A DNA stretch of 12,542 nt from Deltaproteobacteria bacterium (lineage in GTDB: Bacteria; Desulfobacterota; Desulfobacteria; Desulfobacterales; Desulfatibacillaceae): the NCBI GenBank assembly GCA_019308705.1, contig JAFDHW010000031.1:1-12542 (forward strand). Direction: 5' to 3'. The position numbers and the translations under genes are program-made. Positions within the stretch are counted from its first letter, which is position 1. Every line of letters starts with the position of its first letter. Positions 6,621-12,542 of this stretch are shown piece after piece. The notes beneath the pieces were generated by a model. The model saw only the letters and a list, made by a program, of their open reading frames with translations, was not told the origin of the DNA and did no database searches.

Positions 6621-7640
6621 TCAGTTGCCCGGGCCGGCGGACCAGACCGTGCGGTTTCCGCCTTCCTTCTTTGCCCGATACAACAGGTTGTCCACCCGCT
6701 CCAGGAACTGGGCCGGGGTTTCCGCGGGATGGAGCATGGAGCCGGCTACCGTGGCGGTGACGCCGTTTTTGTGCTCCGGGCACGCCGGCGGAAGGGCGGC
6801 CACAGCCTGCCGCACCTCCTCGCAGAGCACCGGCCCGCGGGAATTGGTCATGCCGGGCAAAAGCAGGGCGAACTCGTCGCCCGAAAGGCGGAACGGCATG
6901 TCCGTGCGCCGCACCTTGTTCATCAGGGCCTCGGCCACCCGGTACAACAGTTCGTCTCCCGCCTGGTGGCCGCATGCGTCGTTCACGGACCTGAACCCGT
7001 CCAGGTTCAGCAGGATCAGGCCCATGGGCTCGGCCGCGTGCTTCTGCAGGATCCTTCTCAGATGCTTGTCCAGGCACCGGCGGTTGTACAGGCCCGTGAG
7101 GTCATCGGTGCGCTCGGCCAGTTCCCGGGCGTTCAGCTCCTCCTTGGTGCGGCGCAGGTACTCCATCGCGCGGACCAGCTCGGCGTTCTGGTTCTTAAGG
7201 TCCCGGACAAGGGCGTGGTGGAATCCCAAAAGGTGGCCGCAGACCTTTTTCAGCACCGAAAACATCACCCGGGGATTTTCGGCCAGCAGGCTGTCCACGA
7301 TACGCTGGTCCAGCACCGCCAGGCGCACCGGGGTTTCGGCCACCGCGGTGTCCTTTCTTGTGGACCCTTCCATGATAAAGGAATCCTCGCCGAAGAAGCG
7401 GTTTTCCGAAAGCGTGCGGGAGCCCCTGTGGCCATCCAGGATCAGGCGCACGGCGCCTTCCAGGATGAGGAACATGGAGTTTCCCGGCTCGCCCACCCGG
7501 AAGATGACCTCCCCCTCCGGGCAGAACAACAGGGTGGCGTGGGAACGGATGGCCTCCAGTTCCTCCTGGGTAAAAGGCTCGGTTGCCGGGGCGTTCTGGT
7601 GCATACCTTGGCCGTCAAGGGGAGGGGGGGAAGCGGGCAA
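6621..7640 (-). CDS. Cyclic-nucleotide-binding domain / GGDEF domain protein
   Basis: A 339-aa cytoplasmic regulator. Residues 25-128 form a CNB (Crp-like) sensor with the FGED turn at 83-86 and STRKDT in the phosphate-binding loop. A predicted coiled linker spans 140-176. The GGDEF domain (178-335) contains DLTGLYNRR, NDACGHQAGDELL and the signature as SGDEF (253-257). An RxxD inhibitory site, RRTD (244-247), is placed five residues before the signature, as in feedback-inhibited cyclases. Two substitutions are notable: S for the first Gly, and N212 where the metal-binding Asp of the D-x-D motif is expected. Activity is therefore uncertain. The chosen start is TTG with AGGAG 10 nt upstream. 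An ATG at 7604 (residue 13) is an alternative with poorer RBS spacing. It converges on the GNAT gene, 17 bp apart. Confidence 0.9.
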   Translation of the reverse strand: MPASPPPLDGQGMHQNAPATEPFTQEELEAIRSHATLLFCPEGEVIFRVGEPGNSMFLILEGAVRLILDGHRGSRTLSENRFFGEDSFIMEGSTRKDTAVAETPVRLAVLDQRIVDSLLAENPRVMFSVLKKVCGHLLGFHHALVRDLKNQNAELVRAMEYLRRTKEELNARELAERTDDLTGLYNRRCLDKHLRRILQKHAAEPMGLILLNLDGFRSVNDACGHQAGDELLYRVAEALMNKVRRTDMPFRLSGDEFALLLPGMTNSRGPVLCEEVRQAVAALPPACPEHKNGVTATVAGSMLHPAETPAQFLERVDNLLYRAKKEGGNRTVWSAGPGN

Positions 7641-7690
7641 GAAAACCCCGCTCCTGTGGAATTCACAAGGTTTTTAAAAGATTTCGCGCC

Positions 7691-7719
7691 ACTATATCAC
7701 CCCCGGCAAGGGGGGGCAA
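7691..7719 (-). promoter_or_regulatory. Sigma70-type promoter of the CNB-GGDEF gene
   Basis: Read on the minus strand, TTGCCC (7719-7714) and TATAGT (7696-7691) are separated by exactly 17 bp. The predicted start near 7684 gives a leader of about 45 nt. A GC hairpin (CCCCC 7700-7704 with GGGGG 7710-7714) lies in the spacer and -35 box. Assigned by eye from consensus and position. Confidence 0.6.
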
Positions 7720-7733
7720 TGCTTTTTGCGGGA

Positions 7734-8963
7734 TTACGCGCCGGCGCGGTTTTTCCTGCCGGCCTTGCGTTCCAGGGAGTTGATGGCCGCGTTGATGATG
7801 CCCATGGATTTTTTATCCACCCCGCGCAAGGCGCGGCGCATGGCGTTCACCGCGCGGGCGTCGCCGATCTTGGCCAGGCTGGTGGCGGCCAGGGCGCGCA
7901 TGGAGGAGTCCACCTCGCCCAGGATTTCCATGAGGGTGTCCACGGCTCCGGCGGTGCGGAGGTTTCCGGCCAGCCACACCGCGGTCTGGCGCACGACGTC
8001 GGCCTGGTCCTTCATGGCCCGCACCAGGAAGGGCACCGTGGCCACGGGGTCCTTGTGGGCCATGGCGGTGACGGCCTGGGCGCGGATTTCCGCCAAGGGG
8101 TCCTTGAGGGCGCGGGACAACAGGGAAAAGGGCTTTTCCCCCCGCATGCGGGAAAGGGCGCGCACCGCCGCCCGCCGCACCAGGGGCTCGGAATCGGCAA
8201 GCGCCCGCTCAAACGCCTCGTAGGCCTCGGGCCTGGTGCGCCCCGAAAGGGCGGACACCGCCGCGGCGCGCACGTCCTTGTCCTCGTCCGCCACGGCCTC
8301 GGCCAGGACGGCGGTGGATGCTTCCGTGTCAAAGGAGCCCAGGGCTTCCATCACCCGCGCGCGCACCCCGGGGTCCGGGTCGTTGGAGCGGCGAAGGAGG
8401 GACCGGTGGGACCAGGGACCCGGAATGCCGGCAAGCGCCCGCGCCGCCCGCCGCCGCACCAGGGCGTCGGCGTGGTCCAGGGCCTGGTCCAGGGGCCCGC
8501 AGGCATCCTGTCCCAGGTTCTGGAGGGCGCGGATGGCGTAGTCCGCGGCCCTCGGCTCCGGGTCGGCGAGCAGCCCGGGCAGGGGCTGGGCCGCCCCGGC
8601 CGCGCCAAGCTCCCCCAAAACCCCCGCCGCGGCCACGCGCACGTCGAGGTCCGGGTCGGAAAGCAGCCCGATGAGCTCGTCGGCGGCCCGTTCCCCCCCG
8701 CACTTGGCCAGGGCCCACACCGCCGCGGGCCGGATTTTCCGCTTAGGGTCCGAAGCCACGGCCAGCATGGCCTCTTCCCCTTCGGGGCGCCGAAGCTCCC
8801 CCAGAAGCCACGCCGCCACCCGGCCGGCCTCGCCGTCCTCTTCCCGGAGGATCCTGCACAAGGGGCCCACGGCGGCCTCCTGGATGTCCAGGATGCCCGC
8901 CAGGGTCTTGTAGGGCATGAGGGGGTCGAAGGAGGAAAGGACGCGGCGGATTTTGTCTTGCAT
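7734..8963 (-). CDS. HEAT-repeat protein (12 tandem units)
   Basis: A 409-aa all-helical protein made almost entirely of HEAT/PBS-lyase-type repeats of about 31 residues. Each has a second helix starting with a D-x-x-V-R-x-x-A-A-x-x-A-L pattern. About twelve units can be counted, for example DLDVRVAAAGVLGELG, KDVRAAAVSALSG, PLVRRAAVRALSRM and SSMRALAATSLAKIG. The last unit has drifted. No catalytic domain, signal or membrane span is visible. Such repeats form protein-binding solenoids, so an adaptor or scaffold role is likely but the partner is unknown. The ATG at 8963 is chosen because the only good promoter lies at 9023-9051. A longer reading frame back to 9128 would start upstream of that promoter and adds an unrelated N-terminus. 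The RBS is weak (TGGAAA). Confidence 0.88.
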   Translation of the reverse strand: MQDKIRRVLSSFDPLMPYKTLAGILDIQEAAVGPLCRILREEDGEAGRVAAWLLGELRRPEGEEAMLAVASDPKRKIRPAAVWALAKCGGERAADELIGLLSDPDLDVRVAAAGVLGELGAAGAAQPLPGLLADPEPRAADYAIRALQNLGQDACGPLDQALDHADALVRRRAARALAGIPGPWSHRSLLRRSNDPDPGVRARVMEALGSFDTEASTAVLAEAVADEDKDVRAAAVSALSGRTRPEAYEAFERALADSEPLVRRAAVRALSRMRGEKPFSLLSRALKDPLAEIRAQAVTAMAHKDPVATVPFLVRAMKDQADVVRQTAVWLAGNLRTAGAVDTLMEILGEVDSSMRALAATSLAKIGDARAVNAMRRALRGVDKKSMGIINAAINSLERKAGRKNRAGA

Positions 8964-9022
8964 GGCGGTTTCCAGGGGCGCCGGGCGGGGCGCCGGCGCG
9001 TTTCGGGTCGAAACGGATGAAA

Positions 9023-9051
9023 AGTATATATCAATCGTTTCTTGTATGCAA
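9023..9051 (-). promoter_or_regulatory. Sigma70-type promoter of the HEAT-repeat gene
   Basis: On the minus strand, TTGCAT (9051-9046) and TATACT (9028-9023) are 17 bp apart, close to consensus, in an AT-rich patch unlike the surrounding DNA. The start near 9016 gives a leader of about 52 nt and supports the ATG at 8963. Confidence 0.7.
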
Positions 9052-9059
9052 TTTCCCCC

Positions 9060-9069
9060 TGGAATTCCA
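9060..9069. promoter_or_regulatory. Candidate operator palindrome in the divergent intergenic region
   Basis: TGGAATTCCA is a perfect 10-bp palindrome 8 bp upstream of the -35 box of the HEAT-gene promoter and 76 bp before the ligase start. The position suits a regulator acting on both divergent genes. A chance occurrence cannot be excluded. No clear plus-strand promoter for the ligase was found beside it. Confidence 0.3.
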
Positions 9070-9133
9070 AAAAATCCGCCCAGGGAGGCGGTTTTGAACC
9101 GGTTTGGACGACAAGACAAAAACCCCAACTTCC

Positions 9134-9139
9134 AGGAGG
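9134..9139 (+). promoter_or_regulatory. Strong ribosome binding site deciding the ligase start
   Basis: AGGAGG lies 6 nt before the ATG at 9146. It excludes the in-frame upstream TTG at 9104 as the start. Confidence 0.85.
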
Positions 9140-9145
9140 CGCGCC

Positions 9146-10507
9146 ATGGGCTTTTCCCAGTACTTTGAAAAAGACCTCTACGGCCTGCAGAACACGGCGG
9201 ACGTCCGCGGCATGCAGCTTGCCCGGCTGCGGGAACGCATGGCCGATTTCTACGGCCGCTCGGCCATCGTCAAGCTTCTCTTGGACGCGGCCTCCGTGGA
9301 CCCGGAAAAGATCACCCTGGAGAAGTTCCGCGAGGTCGTGCCCGTGCGCCTGCAACGGGAGAGCGCCAAGGCTTCCGCCATGCTGGGCGGCGGAGGCAAC
9401 CTGGTGGACACCATAGCCTCCGTGGCCGGCATCGACCCCCAGGACTTCCTGCTTTTGTGCTCCACCTCCGGCACCACGGGCGAGCCCTCGCCGTACTTCT
9501 TCACCGAACAGGACCTGGAGGCCTCGGCCCGGGGCTTCTCCCGGGCGCTGTACCTCCTCTGCGGCGGCGACGAGGCCAAGATCCGCGCCTTTCGCGTGGT
9601 CCAGGCCTTCGCCCTGTCCATGGTGGGCGCGGGGGTTCCGGCCCTGGAGGTCTTTTTGCGCCTGGGCATTCCCGTCATCCCCGTGGGCGCGGAAGGCGGC
9701 ACGGAGCGCATTTTCTACTTCACGGAAAAGCTGGGAGGAAACTTCCTTTTCTGCACCCCCTCGTTGGCCGAGCACCTGTTGGACAAGGACCCTCAGCGCG
9801 CGGCCGGCCTGGGCCTTGTCCGCGTCATGTGCGGCGCGGAGCCCGGCGCGGGCATCCCGGAGGTGCGCAAGAAACTGGAGGAGGGCTTCAAGTGTCCCCT
9901 GGTGGACGCCATGGGTCTCATCTGGGGGCTCATGTGGGTTTCCTGCGACCAAGACCCCTATGCCGGCATGCACCACCTGTCCGACGACATGCACCTGGTG
10001 GAGCTCATCGACCCGGATACCCAGCAGGTGAAGGACATGGAGGACGGGGCCACGGGCCAGCTGGTGGTGACGCCCTTGACCGGCTCCATGCCGCCCATCC
10101 GCACCTCGTCGGGCGACGTGGTCCAGGTGTTCGTAAGCCCCTGCGCCTGCGGCGCGCCCGGCTGGCGCATGAAGGTGGTGGGCCGGGCGGACGATATGCT
10201 CAAGGTCAAGGGCGTGGTGGTCTATCCCGCCCAGGTGGACGGCGTGATCACCGGGTTCGTGCCCCAGGTCACCGGCGAGTTCCGCATCGTGCTCGAAGAG
10301 CCGCCCCCCAGGGTCGCCCCGCCGTTGAAGCTGAAGGTGGAATACGGCGAAGGCGTGCAAAAGGAAAAGCTCCCGGAACTGGCTGCAAAGATCGCCGAAA
10401 CCATGCACGAAAAGCTCAAGGTCCGCCCGGAAATCATCTGGCTGGCACCCATGAGCCTTGAAAGAAGCACCTACAAGACCCGGTTCATCGAAAAGGCCTA
10501 CGAATGA
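9146..10507 (+). CDS. Phenylacetate-CoA ligase-like adenylate-forming enzyme (PaaK family)
   Basis: A 453-aa protein with the motif order of PaaK-type AMP-dependent ligases, which convert a carboxylic acid, ATP and CoA to an acyl-CoA through an acyl-adenylate. The P-loop is STSGTTGEPS (106-115). TPLTGSMPPIRTSSGD (309-324) is the ribose/phosphate motif. CACG (333-336) is the short cysteine motif common in PaaK proteins. VVGRADDMLKVKG (344-356) is the hinge, and a conserved-position lysine (K444, in STYKTRF) lies near the end, where the adenylation lysine sits. Length is normal. Aromatic acids are the typical substrates, but fatty and other acids also occur in the family, so the substrate is not assigned. 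It is followed by two DUF2148-like genes in the same orientation after a 127-bp gap. Confidence 0.9.
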   Translation: MGFSQYFEKDLYGLQNTADVRGMQLARLRERMADFYGRSAIVKLLLDAASVDPEKITLEKFREVVPVRLQRESAKASAMLGGGGNLVDTIASVAGIDPQDFLLLCSTSGTTGEPSPYFFTEQDLEASARGFSRALYLLCGGDEAKIRAFRVVQAFALSMVGAGVPALEVFLRLGIPVIPVGAEGGTERIFYFTEKLGGNFLFCTPSLAEHLLDKDPQRAAGLGLVRVMCGAEPGAGIPEVRKKLEEGFKCPLVDAMGLIWGLMWVSCDQDPYAGMHHLSDDMHLVELIDPDTQQVKDMEDGATGQLVVTPLTGSMPPIRTSSGDVVQVFVSPCACGAPGWRMKVVGRADDMLKVKGVVVYPAQVDGVITGFVPQVTGEFRIVLEEPPPRVAPPLKLKVEYGEGVQKEKLPELAAKIAETMHEKLKVRPEIIWLAPMSLERSTYKTRFIEKAYE

Positions 10508-10634
10508 GCCGTCCGGAAACGCCGGCCAAAGCCTCCGCCACCCAAGACGGCGCAGGCCCTGTTTGTGAAAAACCATGGAGTTCATGGAAGGGGTTTGGGA
10601 GCGATTTTTTTCCGATCCCCGGGAAGGAGCCGAC
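10508..10634 (+). other. Intergenic spacer between the ligase and the first DUF2148 gene
   Basis: These 127 bp hold no convincing terminator and no clear promoter. An in-frame ATG at 10575 lacks an RBS, so the stretch is treated as non-coding. It includes a run of seven T (10605-10611). Confidence 0.5.
10624..10629 (+). promoter_or_regulatory. Ribosome binding site deciding the first DUF2148 start
   Basis: AAGGAG is placed 5 nt before the ATG at 10635, whereas the upstream in-frame ATGs at 10575 and 10584 have none. The protein is therefore 283 aa rather than 303 aa. Confidence 0.8.
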
Positions 10635-11486
10635 ATGCCCAGTTATCATGTGAACGAGTTTCCCTGGCATGCTCCCAGCGACGCCAGGAGGCGGGAGATC
10701 GGGGTGGACGTGGCCAAGAAGATGCTGGCCGCGGCCCTCACCGCGCCGGTGACCGGCGGGGTGGACCACTGCGAGGGTGAGATCGTGTGGGGGCAGGACG
10801 AGCAGGAGGCCATCGCCAGGAAGATGGAGGAACTGGCCCACACCACGGGCAACAAGAAGCTCAAGGAATCGTTCCTCTACGAGGCGGTGATGGCCCGGGA
10901 GGCGGACTGCATCTTGTTCCTCGGCTCCTACCGGGCGCGCAACACTCCCTTTGACGTGGATTGCGGCTATTGTTCCGGGCCGGACGGCTGCGGGTTCGTC
11001 TACTCGCGGAGGAAAACCGCCTGGGGCCAGATCGACCCCACGGACAGGAACCTGCAACAAACGCCCTTGGACGGCCCGTTCTGCATCATCCGGGTTTCGG
11101 ACCTGGGCTTTCCCGTGGGAAGCGCCCTGTGGGCGGCAAAGACCCTCATGGTGGACTGCCGGCCCTTCTACTCCATGGGCCTGGCGGCCATGAAGCTCGG
11201 CTACTGCAAGGAATCCGCCCTGGTGGTGGGCCTGCCCGTGGCCACCACTTCCAAGAATCCCTTCGTGGACGTGCACCACAACTACCATGTGGTGAACATG
11301 CCGGCCATGGTGGATTCCGTGCGCAAGCACTACATCATCACCAGGCAAAGCGGCATGGACTACCGCCATATCTCCCTGGAGAAGCTCATGCGCATGGGCG
11401 AGAAATCCGGCGGGGAAGCGAACGTCCAGCGCATGAAGAACATGGTCCTTGGCAAGGACGCCGAAAAGGAAGGGGGCGAAGAATGA
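10635..11486 (+). CDS. DUF2148 ferredoxin-domain protein, first of a tandem pair
   Basis: A 283-aa protein matching the DUF2148 (COG4739-like) pattern: an N-terminal helix with VAKKMLAAALTAP (26-38) and a middle DCILFLG strand. The cysteine motif is CGYCSGPDGC (C110, C113, C119), with the fourth candidate ligand at GPFC (C150). It then has LGFPVGSALWAAKTLMVDCRPFYSMG (157-182) and LGYCKESALVVGLP (188-201). Four spaced cysteines suggest one [4Fe-4S] cluster. No enzymatic function is established for the family, to my knowledge. It follows the PaaK-like ligase, and its stop overlaps the start of the second DUF2148-like gene by 4 bp (ATGA), indicating stoichiometric synthesis. Confidence 0.85.
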   Translation: MPSYHVNEFPWHAPSDARRREIGVDVAKKMLAAALTAPVTGGVDHCEGEIVWGQDEQEAIARKMEELAHTTGNKKLKESFLYEAVMAREADCILFLGSYRARNTPFDVDCGYCSGPDGCGFVYSRRKTAWGQIDPTDRNLQQTPLDGPFCIIRVSDLGFPVGSALWAAKTLMVDCRPFYSMGLAAMKLGYCKESALVVGLPVATTSKNPFVDVHHNYHVVNMPAMVDSVRKHYIITRQSGMDYRHISLEKLMRMGEKSGGEANVQRMKNMVLGKDAEKEGGEE

Positions 11487-12367
11487 TCGACGGCAAGAAG
11501 TTCGCCCGGGAAGGGATGGACGCCGCGGTGGCCCAGGTGCTCCAGGCGTATTACAAGGCCCCCCAGATCACCAGCCGCGTCAAGCTGCAGAGCATGGTCC
11601 TCGACCGCGAGGGCCTAAAGCCCATGATGGAGGTCATCGAAGCCCTGGAGGGCGAACTGGGCAAGGAGTCCGTGGCCAACCTGTTCATGCCCATCTACAT
11701 GGACTACATGTGCTACAAGGACCTCTACGATCAGGACTCCGACTTCAAGGTCCTGGTCCTGGGCGCGAACCTGACCACAAGCGAGCTTATGTGGGACTGC
11801 GGCGGGTGCGGGTTCGCCTCCTGCGCGGAGTTCAACAAGTATTCCAAGGAGCACGGCGGCATGGGCAAGGTGGGCGGCGGGCCCTCCTGCGTGTGGAAGA
11901 CCATGGATTACTCCATCGCCGTGGACTACGCCTGCGCCTGCGCCCACCAGCTGAACCTGGAAAACCGCATCCAGGGCACCTTCGGCGGCCTGGCGTATCT
12001 GCTGGGCTACCTGGAGGACGCCTCCATGGTCCTAACCCTTCCCCTGGTGCCCCTGCGCGAGCTGTGGTTCTACAACCGGCCCTCCATGCCCAACCTGGCC
12101 TCCTGGGCGGAAATCTCGCATCTTATGCGGTGCAACTACACCATCATGTTCCAGATGTTCTCCTCCAACGCCAACCCGCCCATCAAGGACGACGGCCCCT
12201 GGTGGGAAAAGGCGGAGTTCGAGCGCGACCTTTCCACCGTGTTTCACTCGGAAAACCTGGAGGACTTGAAACTCCAGACCGGCGGAAAGCTGTTGGAGAC
12301 GGTCATCGACATCCGCATGCGCGTCCAGCAGATGAAGGAGGAGAAGATGGGGATCAAGGCCGGGTAA
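11483..12367 (+). CDS. Diverged DUF2148-like iron-sulfur protein, second of the tandem pair
   Basis: A 294-aa protein. It keeps the framework of the preceding gene: an N-terminal helical region, a strand FKVLVLGAN (88-96), the cysteine motif CGGCGFASC (C106, C109, C114), GPSC (C136), a helix with MDYSIAVDYACACAHQ, and LGYLEDASMVLTLPL (174-188) against LGYCKESALVVGLP in its partner. Two more cysteines (C151, C153) are private to this copy. Similarity is moderate and the loop lengths differ. The two are best seen as ancient paralogues forming a heterodimer, though two related proteins working in sequence is also possible. It starts inside the previous stop codon. The C-terminal 55 residues are a charged helix ending in MKEEKMGIKAG. 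Function unknown; a redox role near the CoA ligase is inferred. Confidence 0.8.
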   Translation: MIDGKKFAREGMDAAVAQVLQAYYKAPQITSRVKLQSMVLDREGLKPMMEVIEALEGELGKESVANLFMPIYMDYMCYKDLYDQDSDFKVLVLGANLTTSELMWDCGGCGFASCAEFNKYSKEHGGMGKVGGGPSCVWKTMDYSIAVDYACACAHQLNLENRIQGTFGGLAYLLGYLEDASMVLTLPLVPLRELWFYNRPSMPNLASWAEISHLMRCNYTIMFQMFSSNANPPIKDDGPWWEKAEFERDLSTVFHSENLEDLKLQTGGKLLETVIDIRMRVQQMKEEKMGIKAG

Positions 12368-12427
12368 TCCGTCGCCCCTGAAAAAGATTTTAGTCTCTGA
12401 TTTTATTTGAAGAAATATTCACTTTGT
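12368..12427 (+). other. AT-rich spacer after the last gene
   Basis: A short stretch with several T runs but no GC-rich stem before them, so no intrinsic terminator is called. The repeat hairpin that follows may serve that purpose. Confidence 0.45.
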
Positions 12428-12542
12428 GTTAACCCGGATTATTCACGAGTTCGATTCGCGCGAGAGTAAGGAAGGAGGAGGGAAGCTGTACTTTTGTACC
12501 GCGACCGCCTCCTGACGCAGCTATCGCGTGAATCGGGCTCGC
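12428..12542 (+). repeat. Structured intergenic repeat, copy 2 (continues past the window edge)
   Basis: CCCGGATTATTCACGA (12433-12448) is identical to the reverse complement of 179-194. The outer stem is 12449-12463 with 12524-12538, where all 15 positions pair if G-U is allowed. The middle stem is AGGAGG 12473-12478 with CCTCCT 12508-12513. The apex is GTAC, loop TTTT, GTAC (12488-12499). The 18-nt apex segment 12482-12499 matches copy 1 (127-144, reverse complement) at 15 of 18 positions. GTTAAC (12428-12433) abuts the box, in the place held by GCTAGC in copy 1. It lies in the 3' region of the DUF2148 operon, in sense, so it would be transcribed there. Confidence 0.8.

Noticed and set aside
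7734..8963. CRISPR array or DNA tandem repeat in the HEAT gene
   Set aside because: The periodicity is in the protein (about 31 residues). The DNA units are too diverged and there are no repeat-spacer units.
6378..9020. Very long plus-strand open frame (880 codons)
   Set aside because: It runs antisense through the CNB-GGDEF and HEAT genes, both of which have clear domains. It is low-complexity Gly/His/Arg-rich translation typical of GC-rich shadows.
9001..9133. Plus-strand sigma70 promoter for the ligase operon
   Set aside because: Candidates such as TTGAAC with a -10 of ACAAAA, or TATATA without a matching -35, fit poorly.
8351..10636. Minus-strand 761-codon open frame
   Set aside because: It crosses the HEAT gene in another frame, a promoter region and the antisense of the ligase. 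No domain is visible.
12368..12427. Intrinsic terminator after the last gene
   Set aside because: T runs are present but no adjacent GC-rich hairpin. The repeat hairpin further on lacks a following T tract within the window.
1..12542. Composite transposon with its own transposase
   Set aside because: The inverted end repeats invite this idea, but no transposase, integrase or resolvase is encoded in the window.

Overview
The window looks like chromosomal DNA of a GC-rich, strictly anaerobic bacterium, most likely a member of the Desulfobacterota (the former deltaproteobacteria). That is an inference from gene content: an aldehyde:ferredoxin oxidoreductase (AOR) homologue, split HdrD-like CCG and 4Fe-4S subunits with a NarI/DsrM-like membrane cytochrome b, and DUF2148 iron-sulfur proteins. 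No rRNA, tRNA or ribosomal protein is present to fix the taxonomy.

Layout. (1) 1-222: a structured intergenic repeat (copy 1), then the leader of the first operon. (2) 223-6603, plus strand: eight tightly packed genes with gaps of 15 bp or less and several overlaps. They encode a CrtI-like FAD oxidoreductase, a two-cluster ferredoxin, a shortened AOR homologue, a NarI/DsrM-like membrane protein, an HdrC-like 4Fe-4S protein, an HdrB-like CCG protein, an unrecognised cysteine-containing protein and a GNAT acetyltransferase. (3) 6621-8963, minus strand: a cyclic-nucleotide-binding-domain/GGDEF protein and a 12-unit HEAT-repeat protein, each with its own recognisable sigma70-type promoter. (4) 9146-12367, plus strand: a PaaK-like adenylate-forming CoA ligase followed by two translationally coupled, mutually diverged DUF2148-type iron-sulfur proteins. 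(5) 12368-12542: an AT-rich spacer and a second copy of the repeat in inverted orientation, running off the window edge.

Working model (inference). The first operon could assemble an electron-transfer chain. A flavoprotein and a ferredoxin would serve a soluble AOR-like subunit, and a membrane module (cytochrome b, 4Fe-4S subunit and CCG subunit, like DsrMK or HdrDE) would connect it to the quinone pool. The AOR homologue keeps its N-terminal cofactor-binding domain but has lost every cysteine of the family's [4Fe-4S] cluster and much of the C-terminal half, so its chemistry is uncertain. The second plus-strand operon pairs activation of an organic acid to a CoA thioester with two small Fe-S proteins of unknown function. 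No enzyme in the window makes the substrate obvious.

The most striking non-coding feature is the pair of about 110-nt stem-loop repeats that bracket the whole block. They share a 16-nt identical box, the same three-tier hairpin geometry and a near-identical apex. Their stems differ in sequence but still pair, with compensatory changes and G-U wobbles that occur in only one strand orientation.
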